From: Ryuthela nishihirai
Taxonomy: Eukaryota > Arthropoda > Arachnida > Araneae > Heptathelidae
DNA length: 64,000 nt
Assembly (NCBI GenBank): GCA_038380435.1
Contig: JAWZYU010000058.1
Location: forward strand, 1,984,001 to 2,048,000
Direction: 5' to 3'
Of this stretch, positions 23,573 to 32,755 are shown one piece after another (within the stretch, counting starts at the first letter, position 1; each line of letters begins with the position of its first letter). Below the pieces are notes generated by a model. That model was not told the DNA's origin, searched no databases, and saw nothing but the letters and a program-made list of their open reading frames with translations. A program made the position numbers and the translations under genes.

Positions 23573-25129
23573 CTTGTGTTGAAATTTTGAACGTGTCGAG
23601 TATCGCCAGTATACTCTGATTATGGTCTAAAATTCGTACCTTATATATAGTGATAAATTTTGTTTCAGATATTTACATTGTTAATTTTTGAATGTCTCAT
23701 TACAATTTCCTGTGGCAACACCTTCAGAGGAAATGTTCCGACATTATTCTTTCCTTATATTCCCACTGTTAACGCTAATCTTACCTTATTCGGTAAATAT
23801 GGTGTTTAAATCAGTCGTTAGTAAGGAACATTTGCAAATAAGTATAAGGATAGAAACGGTAATGTAGGAAGGGAGGAATTTTTGTATGTATATCTGCTGA
23901 ATATTTAAAAAATATATTCTTTTGATTTCTGAAACAGGGGCGAAAGGATAACAATCATATCCACAGCCCCGAGCAAAAAAATATTTTTATTTTACATTCT
24001 ATCTGCCATTCTCGAACCTACCTAGAAACGTTGTAGATGTTGTAACCAAAACTCTTGCCTGAACGCTTTAATTCTCCTTTCTGTATTTACTAAAACGGAA
24101 TCGAACCCGGCAGCCAACGTAGAATGACTTAGGCCAATCTTTTAGGTATACAGGGCGTAGGAAAAAAGAAAATAGCTAACTGTGCACACGATGTTCCCAG
24201 GTGATTACCCTACCAAGTATTGAATGCGCTAACTTCGAGGATCGGACGAGAACCGGTGTTCTCAGCTTGGTATGGCGTTGACATACTGATATTTTCTTAC
24301 CTGCCTTATAAAGCAACCCACATTATCAATACCAGAACAATTCTTAAAGTAGGAAAAAGCTGGAATGGTGTTACAAAATTTCGTTAACAACAGTATTTTT
24401 TTTATTAAATATATGTAATTTATATAAATCCAACCTTTTTCTTAAATAGTAACTGATTTGTTTTAATTGTTTTTTTGGTTGTTAAGAATTTATATTTCCT
24501 TTCTTTTTGTTTTCAACATAATAGCGTGCAACTAAACGTAAACCACGGAAGCAATAAATACAATAAAAATATTTGTATTTAATTTCCATACTTCTGCGAT
24601 CCCTCCGGAGAGACTAGACTTATTTACTTTCACAGAGTAATTTTCTCTTTCGTTTCCTTGGTTGTTTCAGCGTCCGAGAGGCCATTTCTTGTCACACCTG
24701 AGGCTAATCTGATAAATCACGACGTCCCCGATAGCCAAGACCATTTTTCGATAAGGGTACGCATTGGAAAACTTAGACAGATGGGAGAGTCCAGTAAGTC
24801 CATCCCAACACGTGCTTTAACCTGAATGTTCTTTCGCACGTCCCGTAGGACAGATTTTCCAAGGCCATCGGTGTCTCATACTGACAGAGGAGAGGGGGAG
24901 CGTTGTAACGCTTGAACGGTCTGAAATATTGAGATATGTGTCGATGACTCAGATTGCGTCTCCGAATGGTGGGAAAAGTTCCAAGATATAATTTCACCGA
25001 CGAATATTGCAAGCGATTTATTTTTTGTTTTTGGTAATAGGGTGGCTTTTAGGTTTGCGTTGTGAAAAATGTAAATGGAAAACATGAAACAAATTTCGTT
25101 TTTTCCGGAAAACATACAAACGAAACCTG
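23573..25129. other. Intergenic, with a diverged SINE fragment
   Basis: At about 24770-24910 the minus strand resembles the mid part of SINE family 1 (compare 'ttccaaggccatcggtgtctc' with the same words near 60580). A tRNA-like tract on the minus strand lies near 24095. No gene recognised. Confidence 0.4.
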
Positions 25130-25245
25130 TTTCCACTATATGGTGACCACTATATGGTTTCCACTATATGGTTTATGTGTTTCCGCTATATGGTTTATGT
25201 GTTTCCACTATATGGTTTCCACTATATGGTTTCCACTATATCTTT
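25130..25245. repeat. Short tandem repeat of a TTTCCACTATATGG unit
   Basis: Units of about 15 and 24 bp, all containing 'ctatatggttt', repeat seven or so times. Simple minisatellite; function not suggested. Confidence 0.75.
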
Positions 25246-26479
25246 ACATGTTCATGCCGTTCACATCGTAAAACGTAACGAAAGATGGAATTTAGCACCA
25301 TAGAACCCAGATATTTTGATCTGCATGCCAATATGTTAGGGATGAACTAGGAATCAGTGTCGTAATGATACCTCTTTACGTTTTCTTACCCTATCGTTAA
25401 AAGTAAATAATTACATATGAAGCAGGCGTTCTGCACAATAGCAGGTATAATATTTAACATAATGAAAAAGGAATACTCATAGTTATTAAGAACGACGTTT
25501 GCAACAGATCCTATATTAAAAGTAATGAGTTTGATTTCTATTCGACAAAGTTTATACGTACACAAAATAGTGAAAATGGTGGCAGTTGGGAAGAGTAAAC
25601 AGAGAAAGCTCTGTTGCCAATAGGAAACACTGTTGGAGTCTCATTTCCTGCGACTGAGGAAACACTGCATTACAAAACCTCAGTGTCGACGTCATTACCC
25701 TATTATTTGGAAGAAAATCAAAATTTGCGTTCTAGTAAATGAGATGTCGACAAGCGCCGTCGCGTTTCGGTCATCGCAGTTACCGTGTGAATACGATGAT
25801 GAAGTGAACCGAGTTCGTGGAATTGCAGTTACTTCCGCATTGCTTACCACCAAAAAATTATGGATATAATAAACCTAGTTGTGTGAGATAAAAGGAAACG
25901 TTAGTACGCAGATATCGACACGGGCTGTATCCTTATCACCTTTAAGTGTATCCAAGCACTCAGCCACTCGAAAAACATCAGGTAAATCTAGTTAATTATT
26001 GTCCAGTCTTCGCCACCACATGGAACTTAATGGTTAACCCAGCAGTGGTTGTAATACGAAAACGGGTATTACAACACTGCTGAATTAACCCTTAAGCAAT
26101 ATAAGTACCTGCTTAAGGCACCAAGGGAAGGGGGGAACCGCAGTTTTTCCCCTAGCTGTAATGCCCTTAACTCTCAATTCTTTCACTGACACACTCGAAT
26201 TTAGTCGTTTCTTTTTTAATTCTCCTTATCTGCCGTGTTCGACTTTAATCTGAATTGTAAAAAAAAGTTTCATATGTTTCAAAATGTTCTACATTTTAAA
26301 AGTTTGAAGCTGACAGTCATAGCCCTAGAGTTAAAAATATTTGACTGTTTTTACAACGTTTTACTGCATGAATTTCAGTGCTTTTCTAATCATTATAAAT
26401 ATATATCATTCATATTCCTTTGTGTGGGTTTTTAAAATTGGCTTCAGTATTTTCAGACGACAAGATGAAATGTATTCAA
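25246..26479. other. No gene recognised
   Basis: Intergenic sequence. Around 25945-26110 there are words ('cttcgccaccaca', 'taaccc') resembling a diverged part of the satellite in which the outer Polinton sits. Confidence 0.4.
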
Positions 26480-26559
26480 TTAAGCAATGGAAGGGTCGAG
26501 GTACCATTCGTGCTTAGGCCATGATTTCGCCTTAAGTTGATCCTGATTTAAACCCTAAG

Positions 26560-26647
26560 AAGAAACTACTAAGTTGCTCTTCGTCACCACACGGAAACAC
26601 TTATTTCAAGCCTAATAGCTAACTACCGCATTATTCTACGCCACCAC
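26560..26647. repeat. Left part of a ~58-bp satellite interrupted by the outer Polinton
   Basis: Units read approximately 'cttcgycaccacacggaaac...tatttcaagcctaa...'. The array resumes at 58481. If the element and one copy of its target duplication are removed, a normal unit is restored. The last six bases (26642-26647, CACCAC) are the target-site duplication. Confidence 0.8.
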
Positions 26648-27270
26648 AGTAGTCGAGTATGGTGTATGGAAGTCAGGTTCCTCCCCGCACGCCCCTCCTA
26701 CGCCAGCAGCCGATGTTCGAATGGGTTGACATTTATAACCGATTAAAAAATTATTTATTAGCCTTCTCATTGTTGTGGGATTTTTAGCCCTATTCATTAT
26801 AATGTGCGGCTGCAGATCTGATTGAAAGACCCCAGGAGAAAAAAATTTAATCCCCTCTGGCATTCGTTTGAACGGGTTGACATTTATGTCCGATTAAAAA
26901 ATTATTTATTAGCCATCTCGTGGAAAGCCCTCTCTGGAGCCCGTGAGAAAAAATTAAGCCCCTCTGGCATGCGTTTGAAACAGCCGAACTGGTGACATTT
27001 ATGTCCGATTAAAAAATTATTTATTAGCCATCTCTGGCATTCAGCAGATCCATGAGAAAAAAATTAAGCCCCTCTGGCATTCGTTTGAAACAGCCGAACG
27101 GCTGACATCGCTTTTAAATTATCCTTCTCATTTGTGAGGGAAGAATGGCATTCATAAGAATAAAGGATTGACCATTGACTGAACTCGCTGGTGAGAAAAA
27201 AATTAAGCCCCTCTGGCATTCGTTTGAACGGGTTGACATTTATCCCCGCTTAAAAATTGTTTATTAACCT
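26648..27270 (+). repeat. Outer Polinton left terminal inverted repeat
   Basis: Pairs with 57856-58480. Within the TIR a subunit with TTCGTTTGAA, 'cagccgaac', 'tgacatttatgtccgattaaaaaattatttattagcc' style words and 'aaattaagcccctctggc' repeats about four times, so the TIR has grown by internal tandem duplication. Confidence 0.93.
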
Positions 27271-27396
27271 TCCCGTCCTATTCATTAGAATGTGCACCCG
27301 TGAGAAAAGTTTTTATCAGAATGTTTTGTTATCATGAGAGTGCTATGATTGGCTGGCGTTTTTATAGCGTTCTGCAACTTTATTGGTAGAGTATTG

Positions 27397-27404
27397 TATA
27401 AAAA
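27397..27404 (+). promoter_or_regulatory. TATA box for the leftmost outer ORF
   Basis: TATAAAAA lies 37 bp upstream of the ATG at 27434, predicting a very short 5' UTR. It also argues against the in-frame ATG at 27383, which lies upstream of the box. Confidence 0.55.
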
Positions 27405-27433
27405 AGCTCGGACATCAAGTTGGATCAGCAGTC

Positions 27434-27706
27434 ATGACTTTCGCAGACGCTATTTTGGATTCTGTGTTTCGTTTTTGGTGTGCACAACCTTCCGAACCAT
27501 TAGTGAAAATCTTTCCTGGTCTTTTAGAACAATTACTTGTTGGCATTATTGCAGAGCAATTACCAGAGCCGACCCCCGAGAAAGTGGCGTATGCTTTCAC
27601 CTTGGAGGCCTACAAATACGGTTTTCCCGTGCTTGATGGACTGGAGACAATAGATTTTAACGAATTGGTGGAAATAGCGAAAGTGTCATATGCCATCGGC
27701 CCGTAG
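27434..27706 (+). CDS. Outer Polinton ORF of unknown function, 90 aa
   Basis: I do not recognise the family. The protein is mostly hydrophobic-amphipathic helix by composition: FADAILDSVFRF near the N-terminus, LLEQLLVGIIAEQL at about residues 30-43, an acidic stretch ETIDFNELVEIA near the end. No cysteine cluster or signal peptide. The ATG at 27434 is chosen because a TATA box sits 37 bp upstream; an in-frame ATG at 27383 would add 17 residues. It is the first gene inside the left TIR and has no counterpart in the inner element, where a different ORF occupies this position. Early-region accessory function is a guess from position only. Confidence 0.5.
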   Translation: MTFADAILDSVFRFWCAQPSEPLVKIFPGLLEQLLVGIIAEQLPEPTPEKVAYAFTLEAYKYGFPVLDGLETIDFNELVEIAKVSYAIGP

Positions 27707-27869
27707 ACTTAGGTATCGATCTGCTGACAGATACGTTCAGGTGACGAACCCGTGCCATCGCATATACCCAGGTCTGCTAGAACACCTTCTCTTCGACGTC
27801 TCCCGAAAATGGAAATTGTGGGATCTGAGCTTCAACATCTGCCCTACTGGACGATTTAGTAGAAACTGA
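27690..27869 (+). CDS. Small basic ORF overlapping the previous gene, 59 aa
   Basis: Starts 17 bp before the end of the preceding ORF, in another frame. The N-terminus is arginine-rich (MPSARRLRYRSADRY) and the middle contains a YPGLLEHLLFDV helix. It ends at TGA 27867-27869, just before the TATA box of the next gene. No family recognised. It is supported only by its overlap (a pattern shared by other genes of these elements) and the lack of stops, so it may be spurious. Confidence 0.3.
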   Translation: MPSARRLRYRSADRYVQVTNPCHRIYPGLLEHLLFDVSRKWKLWDLSFNICPTGRFSRN

Positions 27870-27877
27870 CAGTACTC

Positions 27878-27884
27878 TATAAAA
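27878..27884 (+). promoter_or_regulatory. TATA box for the outer RNase-H-like gene
   Basis: TATAAAA starting 31 bp upstream of the ATG at 27909; the transcript would begin almost at the start codon. Confidence 0.55.
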
Positions 27885-27908
27885 ACGACCGGGTGAAGGG
27901 CTTTTATT

Positions 27909-28436
27909 ATGAACCATGTATGCTGCGTTATAGATTTAGACGGCTTCACAGTAAACGGGAAATTTCTAACACGTGAGCTTGGTTATTCGGACTGTAGAGG
28001 TCTTATAGGCGTTTACAGATTCGACCTCTCCTTCGTCACGGACGTTTCTCCCCACGACTGGAAAAGCATTCGTTACGTAACCAAGCACATAACAGGCCTT
28101 CCTTTTTACCCTCGAACCGGTGAAGTGGTTTGGGAATATGATTGTTTAGACGATATCGTTCGCCATATCCATGAAAAGTGTCGTAAGCCTTTTATATCTA
28201 CCGTCGCCTACAAGGGAGGATTCCACGAAAAACGTTTATTAGAGAGACTCTGCATAGAATCTCTGGATCTAGAGAAGTTTGGATGTCCACGCTTTAAAGA
28301 TTTAACAAAAATACCAGGAACTGAATGTGGTTATCACACGGGGAAAGAAATACATTGTGCTCAAGCCGAAGTTGCATCGTTTAGTACATGGTTGAACGAC
28401 TATATAGAGAAAAATGTATCACTCATTAATCGGTGA
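27909..28436 (+). CDS. Conserved Polinton protein, possible RNase-H-fold nuclease (outer), 175 aa
   Basis: Same family as the protein at 38055-38594 in the inner element. Shared landmarks in order: an N-terminal strand with DLDGF.VNG.FL.RELGY (residues 9-25), VYRF(D/N)L, a YV.K...GLPF.PR segment, a central YKGG...LLE.L block, LE.(F/Y)GCP near residue 138, and a C-terminal CGYHTG...HC..AE....W block. Conserved D, E, D/E and H residues at this spacing recall DEDD-type 3'-5' exonucleases of the RNase H fold, a structural guess rather than an identified domain. The frame is intact in this otherwise decayed element. A nuclease accessory to the polymerase would fit the position. Confidence 0.6.
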   Translation: MNHVCCVIDLDGFTVNGKFLTRELGYSDCRGLIGVYRFDLSFVTDVSPHDWKSIRYVTKHITGLPFYPRTGEVVWEYDCLDDIVRHIHEKCRKPFISTVAYKGGFHEKRLLERLCIESLDLEKFGCPRFKDLTKIPGTECGYHTGKEIHCAQAEVASFSTWLNDYIEKNVSLINR

Positions 28437-28926
28437 ACCGCACAATCAATTAACGGCTTGTTCTTGGAGTTTTTATGAAGAATATTTTTTCGGGCATTGG
28501 TTAGACGAAAATCCTCCACATAATGAAAAACCTTTATTAGCCGAAGATCGTCCACATAATGAAAAGTCTTTATTAGTCGAAGATCATGCAAATAATGAAA
28601 AGTCTTTATTAGTCGAAGATCATTCAAATAATGAAAAACCTTTATTAGTCGAAGATCATCCAAATAATGAAAAACCTTTATTAGGCGAAGATCCTCCACA
28701 TAATGAAAAGTCTTTATTAGTCGAAGATCCTCCAGAACGACGGAATCCTGTAAAATGCATGTTACCCGAAGAGGTCTCTCCAAAACGGAGGTTCATAAGA
28801 AAGTGGAAACCTGTACCTTTGAAGTATGAAGATTCTCCGATAGAGGAGCTGACAACACCTCCCAGGGGGGTGAAACGGGTGCCACCCGCCGCTGAGCTTA
28901 GAATTAAACGCCTGAAATGCTTGTAA
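28414..28926 (+). CDS. Outer-element protein with six 12-residue tandem repeats, 170 aa
   Basis: Starts 23 bp before the end of the previous gene, in another frame. Residues ~33-105 are six copies of a 12-aa unit of the form xPHNEKxLLVED (36 bp at DNA level). The C-terminal third is proline-rich and basic (SPKRRFIRKWKPVPLKY, then a TTPPRGVKRVPP tract and IKRLKCL). The repeat is acidic and probably extended, like a flexible linker. The inner element has no equivalent. Alternatively the repeat region is a coincidental open minisatellite, but substitutions between units keep the frame and the NEK..L..ED core. Confidence 0.5.
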   Translation: MYHSLIGEPHNQLTACSWSFYEEYFFGHWLDENPPHNEKPLLAEDRPHNEKSLLVEDHANNEKSLLVEDHSNNEKPLLVEDHPNNEKPLLGEDPPHNEKSLLVEDPPERRNPVKCMLPEEVSPKRRFIRKWKPVPLKYEDSPIEELTTPPRGVKRVPPAAELRIKRLKCL

Positions 28927-28942
28927 CAGTTCAGTTTTCACC

Positions 28943-29774
28943 ATGCATCCTGGTAGTGAACATACTTATCCCCTTGGGGGCGATATTTTCATCGTTCCCG
29001 CACTTTTTCGAGAGAAACTCCACGTACATCTCCGTCGCTATCAAAGGTTTTCGGACGGAGGGACACTTTATCCTACGAAAGAGGGGGTCACTCTAACGCT
29101 CCCAGAATGGCAAGAGCTGTTATCTGCATCGGACAGAATCGACGTGGCAAATTCTACTGAAAGAGAAACGTGGTTTGTGACTCGCGATTTGCAACTATGT
29201 GCCTATTGTGTCAGCGATGGAAGACGTTTCATAGACGTCATCAAATCGACCAAAAAAGAATTCACATGTGGCATAACTCTCACCCTAGCCCAAGACTTTT
29301 CTTAATGTCGTCACGGCGGATGCGGACCTCGTTCCGGTCCGCATCCGCCGTGACGACATTAAGAAAAGTCTGGACCACCACCGTAGATCTGATGCTAATT
29401 TCCACCTTCGTCAGGCCATTGCTGAACAGAGAGACCTTCTGCTAGCTTTTCTCCTGTCACCTCCTGCAGAGGGGGAAGGCCAGTTGATTCAGCTATTGAC
29501 AGATATCATCGAACGCGATCTTGTGTACGCCTTACTACCCAACACGAGAGTCATCGAACCCGAGGATAAAGAACATTGTCTTAATATGTATCTGTCCGAT
29601 GCAGTGCATGCACTGGATATTGACTCTATTGCTAACGCGTTTGTGGATACTGCCTGGACCCGTGGCTTACTTTGCTATGTGGATGATACCTTTCTTTCCT
29701 CTCTGACATATTGTGACGTGGTGAAGAGAGTGAAGGATAATCTGTATACTTCTGATAATTGGTTTTGTAAATAA
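28943..29774 (+). pseudogene. Outer double PC4-like ssDNA-binding protein, frameshifted
   Basis: The first part (28943-29305) shows a PC4-type module: VPALFREKLHVHLRRY, then LYPTKEGVTLTLPEWQELL, then a second strand set ending GITLTLAQ. PC4-like proteins bind single-stranded DNA. Homology to the inner protein (38664-39458) continues in another frame to the stop at 29774, with AFVDTAW.RGLL.(Y/F)VD near the end. The break falls at 29297-29305 in a T-run, at the edge of the perfect 36-bp palindrome at 29293-29371. AATAAA overlaps the stop codon (29769-29776), a likely poly(A) signal. Confidence 0.75.
29293..29371. repeat. Perfect 36-bp inverted repeat with 7-base loop
   Basis: Arms 29293-29328 and 29336-29371 are exact complements around the loop TCGTTCC. 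It lies inside the PC4-like pseudogene at its frameshift. A perfect hairpin in coding DNA is best explained by template switching or hairpin-templated correction, or by an assembly artefact. Confidence 0.9.
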
Positions 29775-29822
29775 AAGTCTGATATTACCTAACAATCCCT
29801 GTGTTGTGCACTCATTTGAATC

Positions 29823-30170
29823 ATGAATCGCGCGAAGATAGCATCTGTTCTCTGCATGCTGATAGGTGTCGCTGTGATTTGCGGGGTAACGTTATCACCA
29901 GACTATTTAACTACACGTTGTGGCGATTCGCGACACTTAGGCGGGAATATCTGGCTGAGCGTGTGTAATCAAACGGTAGACATAAGATTATTTTTACACA
30001 AGCAGCCGACTGTGAAAGGGATTAACTTATCTTTTTCTCAGTGGAAGAAACTTGTTTCACTAGAAAGCTGGGTCCTTCAAAATGCTGTGGGCTCCGAGTT
30101 TCAGGTTTTGTCTGGTAGAAGCGAAAACAAAAGCGATTTACTACGACCATCCAGTCATTTACACATCTAA
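29823..30170 (+). CDS. Membrane-anchored PC4-like protein (outer), 115 aa, C-terminus uncertain
   Basis: Residues ~6-24 (IASVLCMLIGVAVICGVTL) form one hydrophobic segment after a short basic N-terminus, predicting a signal anchor. After it comes a PC4-like half: LSVCNQTVDIRLFL, PTVKGINLSFSQWKKLV. The inner homologue is at 39514-39840. Downstream of the PC4-like part the two differ; a second open frame (30082-30268) continues with IYYDHPVIYTSKELCEEAANRT, so the original protein may have been longer and this copy frameshifted near 30090-30120. Function unknown; a membrane-tethered nucleic-acid-binding fold is inference. Confidence 0.55.
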   Translation: MNRAKIASVLCMLIGVAVICGVTLSPDYLTTRCGDSRHLGGNIWLSVCNQTVDIRLFLHKQPTVKGINLSFSQWKKLVSLESWVLQNAVGSEFQVLSGRSENKSDLLRPSSHLHI

Positions 30171-30268
30171 GGAGCTTTGTGAAGAGGCTGCAAACCGTAC
30201 GTCTCTAGACGTCCCGGATTCACTCCCCATCGAGATTTGGATTAAAGAGGGAAAGCTATTGCTGGTCG

Positions 30269-31297
30269 ATGAACGACGTGTTGGAAAAAGTTTATTACGA
30301 TCCCGAGAACCCTGGCAGCTTTGGAGGGGTGAATCGATTATCCCAGAGTACTGGAGTGGATCGAAAGACAGCCAAAGAATGGTTAGTGGGTCAGGAGACA
30401 TACACTCTACACAGACCGGCAGTGAGCAAGTTCAGAAGGAACAAGACGTATGTAGCGGGATTGGATCAACAGTGGCAGGCAGATTTAATGTTCGTGAAAA
30501 ATATTGCACGATTTAACGACGGCTACAGATACATACTAGTTGTTATCGACATTTTGTCCCGTTATGCATGGGCAGAACCGGTGAAAAAGAAAACGGGAAC
30601 TGCAGTGAAAGTTGCTTTCAAAAAGATTCTGGCTCAGGGACGTGAACCCATGACTCTAAATACAGATCAAGGGACAGAGTTCACAAACCGAGTGTTTCAA
30701 AAATTCTTAAAAGAAAAAAATATCCACTTCTTTGTGTCTTATAGTGACAAGAAAGCTGCCCTTGTGGAGAGACTGAACCGAACACTAAGAGAAAAATTAT
30801 GGCGTTATTTCACTAAACATAAAAACTTCAGATTCGTGCATGTCTTGAATCGCATATTGAAGGGGTATAACGCCTCGAGACATCGCGCTCATGGGTTTGC
30901 ACCCAAGGACGTTAATCTCTTTAATGAGAGTATTGTTTGGCAGAGATTATATGGAGGGCCGAAGATGGGAGAGCCCACGCATTTTAATGTGGGCGATCAT
31001 GTGAGACTTAGTAGTCCGAAGCTACCGTTCAAGAAAGGTGCATCACAGCAGTGGACTCGTGAAATATTCCTTGTGAAAAGAGTCGTACCACGATCCCCTC
31101 CTGTTTATGAAGTGGAAGATAGTGATGGTAAACAGATACACGGAACTTTCTACAGTCAGGAACTTCAGAGAATAAACCCACCAGAACTCTATGCTGTGGA
31201 AAAAATCTTGGCTCGAGATCGGAAAAAAGGTGTGTTAGTCAAGTGGCAAGATTATCCTACTCCCAGTTGGGTTCCTAGAAAATGGCTTTCTACTTAA
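30269..31297 (+). CDS. INT: Polinton integrase with chromodomain (outer), 342 aa
   Basis: Retroviral-type DDE integrase. An N-terminal helix-turn-helix-like part begins YYDPENPGSFGGV. The rve core has WQADLMFV, LNTDQGTEF and VERLNRT; the last two acidic residues are 33 residues apart. An SH3-like segment (FNVGDHVRL...F.KG) is followed by a chromodomain (YAVEKILARDRKKGVLVKWQDYPTPSWVP). The stop overlaps the next gene by 16 bp. The frame is open throughout, although the element is otherwise broken. It would cut host DNA to give the six-base duplication. Confidence 0.93.
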   Translation: MNDVLEKVYYDPENPGSFGGVNRLSQSTGVDRKTAKEWLVGQETYTLHRPAVSKFRRNKTYVAGLDQQWQADLMFVKNIARFNDGYRYILVVIDILSRYAWAEPVKKKTGTAVKVAFKKILAQGREPMTLNTDQGTEFTNRVFQKFLKEKNIHFFVSYSDKKAALVERLNRTLREKLWRYFTKHKNFRFVHVLNRILKGYNASRHRAHGFAPKDVNLFNESIVWQRLYGGPKMGEPTHFNVGDHVRLSSPKLPFKKGASQQWTREIFLVKRVVPRSPPVYEVEDSDGKQIHGTFYSQELQRINPPELYAVEKILARDRKKGVLVKWQDYPTPSWVPRKWLST

Positions 31298-32379
31298 CCC
31301 TTCCTTCCACGGCCAGCAGCGATATTTACCCTCATAACACTCAAAGCGATTATTCCACGAGACTCGCCCAACCTGTCGAACTGAATGGAGAATGGGAAGT
31401 AGCACTAGCCGAGATTCACATCCCCACGAGTTGGTATAATATCGACGATTCGAACAATACCTTCTCCACGCAATTCAGATGGTTTCCCACCATCCCTCAA
31501 AACGCCGTTAAGGTTGCTCTAAACCATCAGTTCGATGGAAAGAAGATGAAGAGGGAGCGGATTATAAAAAACATCCAGAGTCAAATTCCTAAAGGCATAC
31601 AAGTGATAAGAAAAGATGATTTGTGGGTATTCCAAGTCGGGTCCATGGATTACGGTGTGGTGTTTAAAAAAGAGGCAACGAGCTTCAACAATTTCTTCAA
31701 CATCGGAGACGTTGACGCGGAAATTCCGCACTATTCAAACTTCGTTTCCAAGGTGGAGGAAGACGACGATTTCTTCACGCCCGATGTGGCAACATTTTAT
31801 TTTTACCTAGTTCCACATCCCATCACACGGGAAGACACGCATCACATCCCTCCTGGGCGTTATGAAAATGTAGAAGATATTTTTACTGCAATGCTACAAG
31901 CTATACCCAGCGAGGATAGAATAAATTTCGCTTTCAAGAGACAGGCTAATAATCACTTAAAAATTGCTTCACATGACGGACATTATCTGACGTTTCCTTC
32001 TTCTTCCAAAGGTTTGGGAGAATTATTAGGTTTCGATAAATTTGGATATCTGTATAGCAACGACGTGTCCAAGTATGCCGTCGACATTAATGCAGGAATA
32101 TCTGGTATTTATGTGTATACCGACCTAGTCGCTCCTCATTTACTAGGCGACACGTATGCAGAGCTGTTACGAGTGATTAACCCCTCTACGAGAACGACGA
32201 ATAACGAGGCCATAGTGAAAATTTTCACAAGTCCTGATTATTATCCTCTCGCACGCAACGTGTTCGAGAGCGTCAGAATATTTCTTCGCACTGACAGTGG
32301 TGAACCATTGTCGTTTAAGTACGGAAAAGTCTTAGTCAAGCTACACTTTCGACATGCGAGTCAAGTTCACAGAACCTAG
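31282..32379 (+). CDS. Penton-like minor capsid protein, single jelly roll (outer), 365 aa
   Basis: Starts FYLTLPSTASSDIYPHNTQS and continues to GEWEVALAEIHIPTSWYN, the N-terminal signature of the Polinton PX / minor capsid family (vertex protein in the virion model). The C-terminus contains YTDLVAPHLLGDTYAELLRV, the DYYPLARN..ESV.IFLRTDSGEPL block and VLVKLHFR, all shared with the inner homologue. No internal stop. It overlaps integrase upstream (16 bp) and the pVI-like gene downstream (26 bp). Confidence 0.88.
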   Translation: MAFYLTLPSTASSDIYPHNTQSDYSTRLAQPVELNGEWEVALAEIHIPTSWYNIDDSNNTFSTQFRWFPTIPQNAVKVALNHQFDGKKMKRERIIKNIQSQIPKGIQVIRKDDLWVFQVGSMDYGVVFKKEATSFNNFFNIGDVDAEIPHYSNFVSKVEEDDDFFTPDVATFYFYLVPHPITREDTHHIPPGRYENVEDIFTAMLQAIPSEDRINFAFKRQANNHLKIASHDGHYLTFPSSSKGLGELLGFDKFGYLYSNDVSKYAVDINAGISGIYVYTDLVAPHLLGDTYAELLRVINPSTRTTNNEAIVKIFTSPDYYPLARNVFESVRIFLRTDSGEPLSFKYGKVLVKLHFRHASQVHRT

Positions 32380-32755
32380 CCCCGCAAGCTACCTGAGCTA
32401 TTATAAGGCTCAGACGGGATCGGGTGTGTTTAGAGGACCCAGATATCAAAGAGGTGGTGGTCTCGGATCGTTATTTAGAAGTATTGGACGCTTCGTGTCC
32501 CCAATTTTAAAGCCCATGATGTTTTCGCTAGGAAGACAAGCTGCCAGATCAGGAATGAAATTCGCTTCGGAAGTCGCATCAGGTCGTGACCTGAAGGAGT
32601 CATTTAAATCGAATTTTAAGGAGGGTGCAGCTGACTTGTTGGAAGAGGCAGGTCAAAATCTACGGGGGAGAGGTATAAAACGTAAGAAGCCCAAGCGAAT
32701 CGCCAGATTGTCGAAGAGACGGTGCAAGGTGAGGGACGTTTTTGAAAATGAGTGA
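32354..32755 (+). CDS. pVI-like capsid accessory protein (outer), 133 aa
   Basis: Conserved N-terminus SYYKAQTGSGVFRGPRYQRG, then a glycine/aromatic helix GLGSLFRSIGRFVSPILKPM that is amphipathic and could disturb membranes. The C-terminal third is strongly basic. Two features point to adenovirus pVI-type biology: LRGR-G at residues 103-107 fits the adenain cleavage pattern (M/L/I)xGx-G, and the basic C-terminus carries a cysteine (KRRC, Cys124), as does the pVI-derived protease cofactor. Homology to pVI is inference; membership of the Polinton small capsid-cluster protein family is firmer. Overlaps the capsid gene by 8 bp. Confidence 0.65.
   Translation: MRVKFTEPSPASYLSYYKAQTGSGVFRGPRYQRGGGLGSLFRSIGRFVSPILKPMMFSLGRQAARSGMKFASEVASGRDLKESFKSNFKEGAADLLEEAGQNLRGRGIKRKKPKRIARLSKRRCKVRDVFENE

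Noticed and set aside
28414..28783. CRISPR-like array because of regularly spaced repeats
   Set aside because: The 36-bp units are contiguous, without spacers, and stay in one coding frame.
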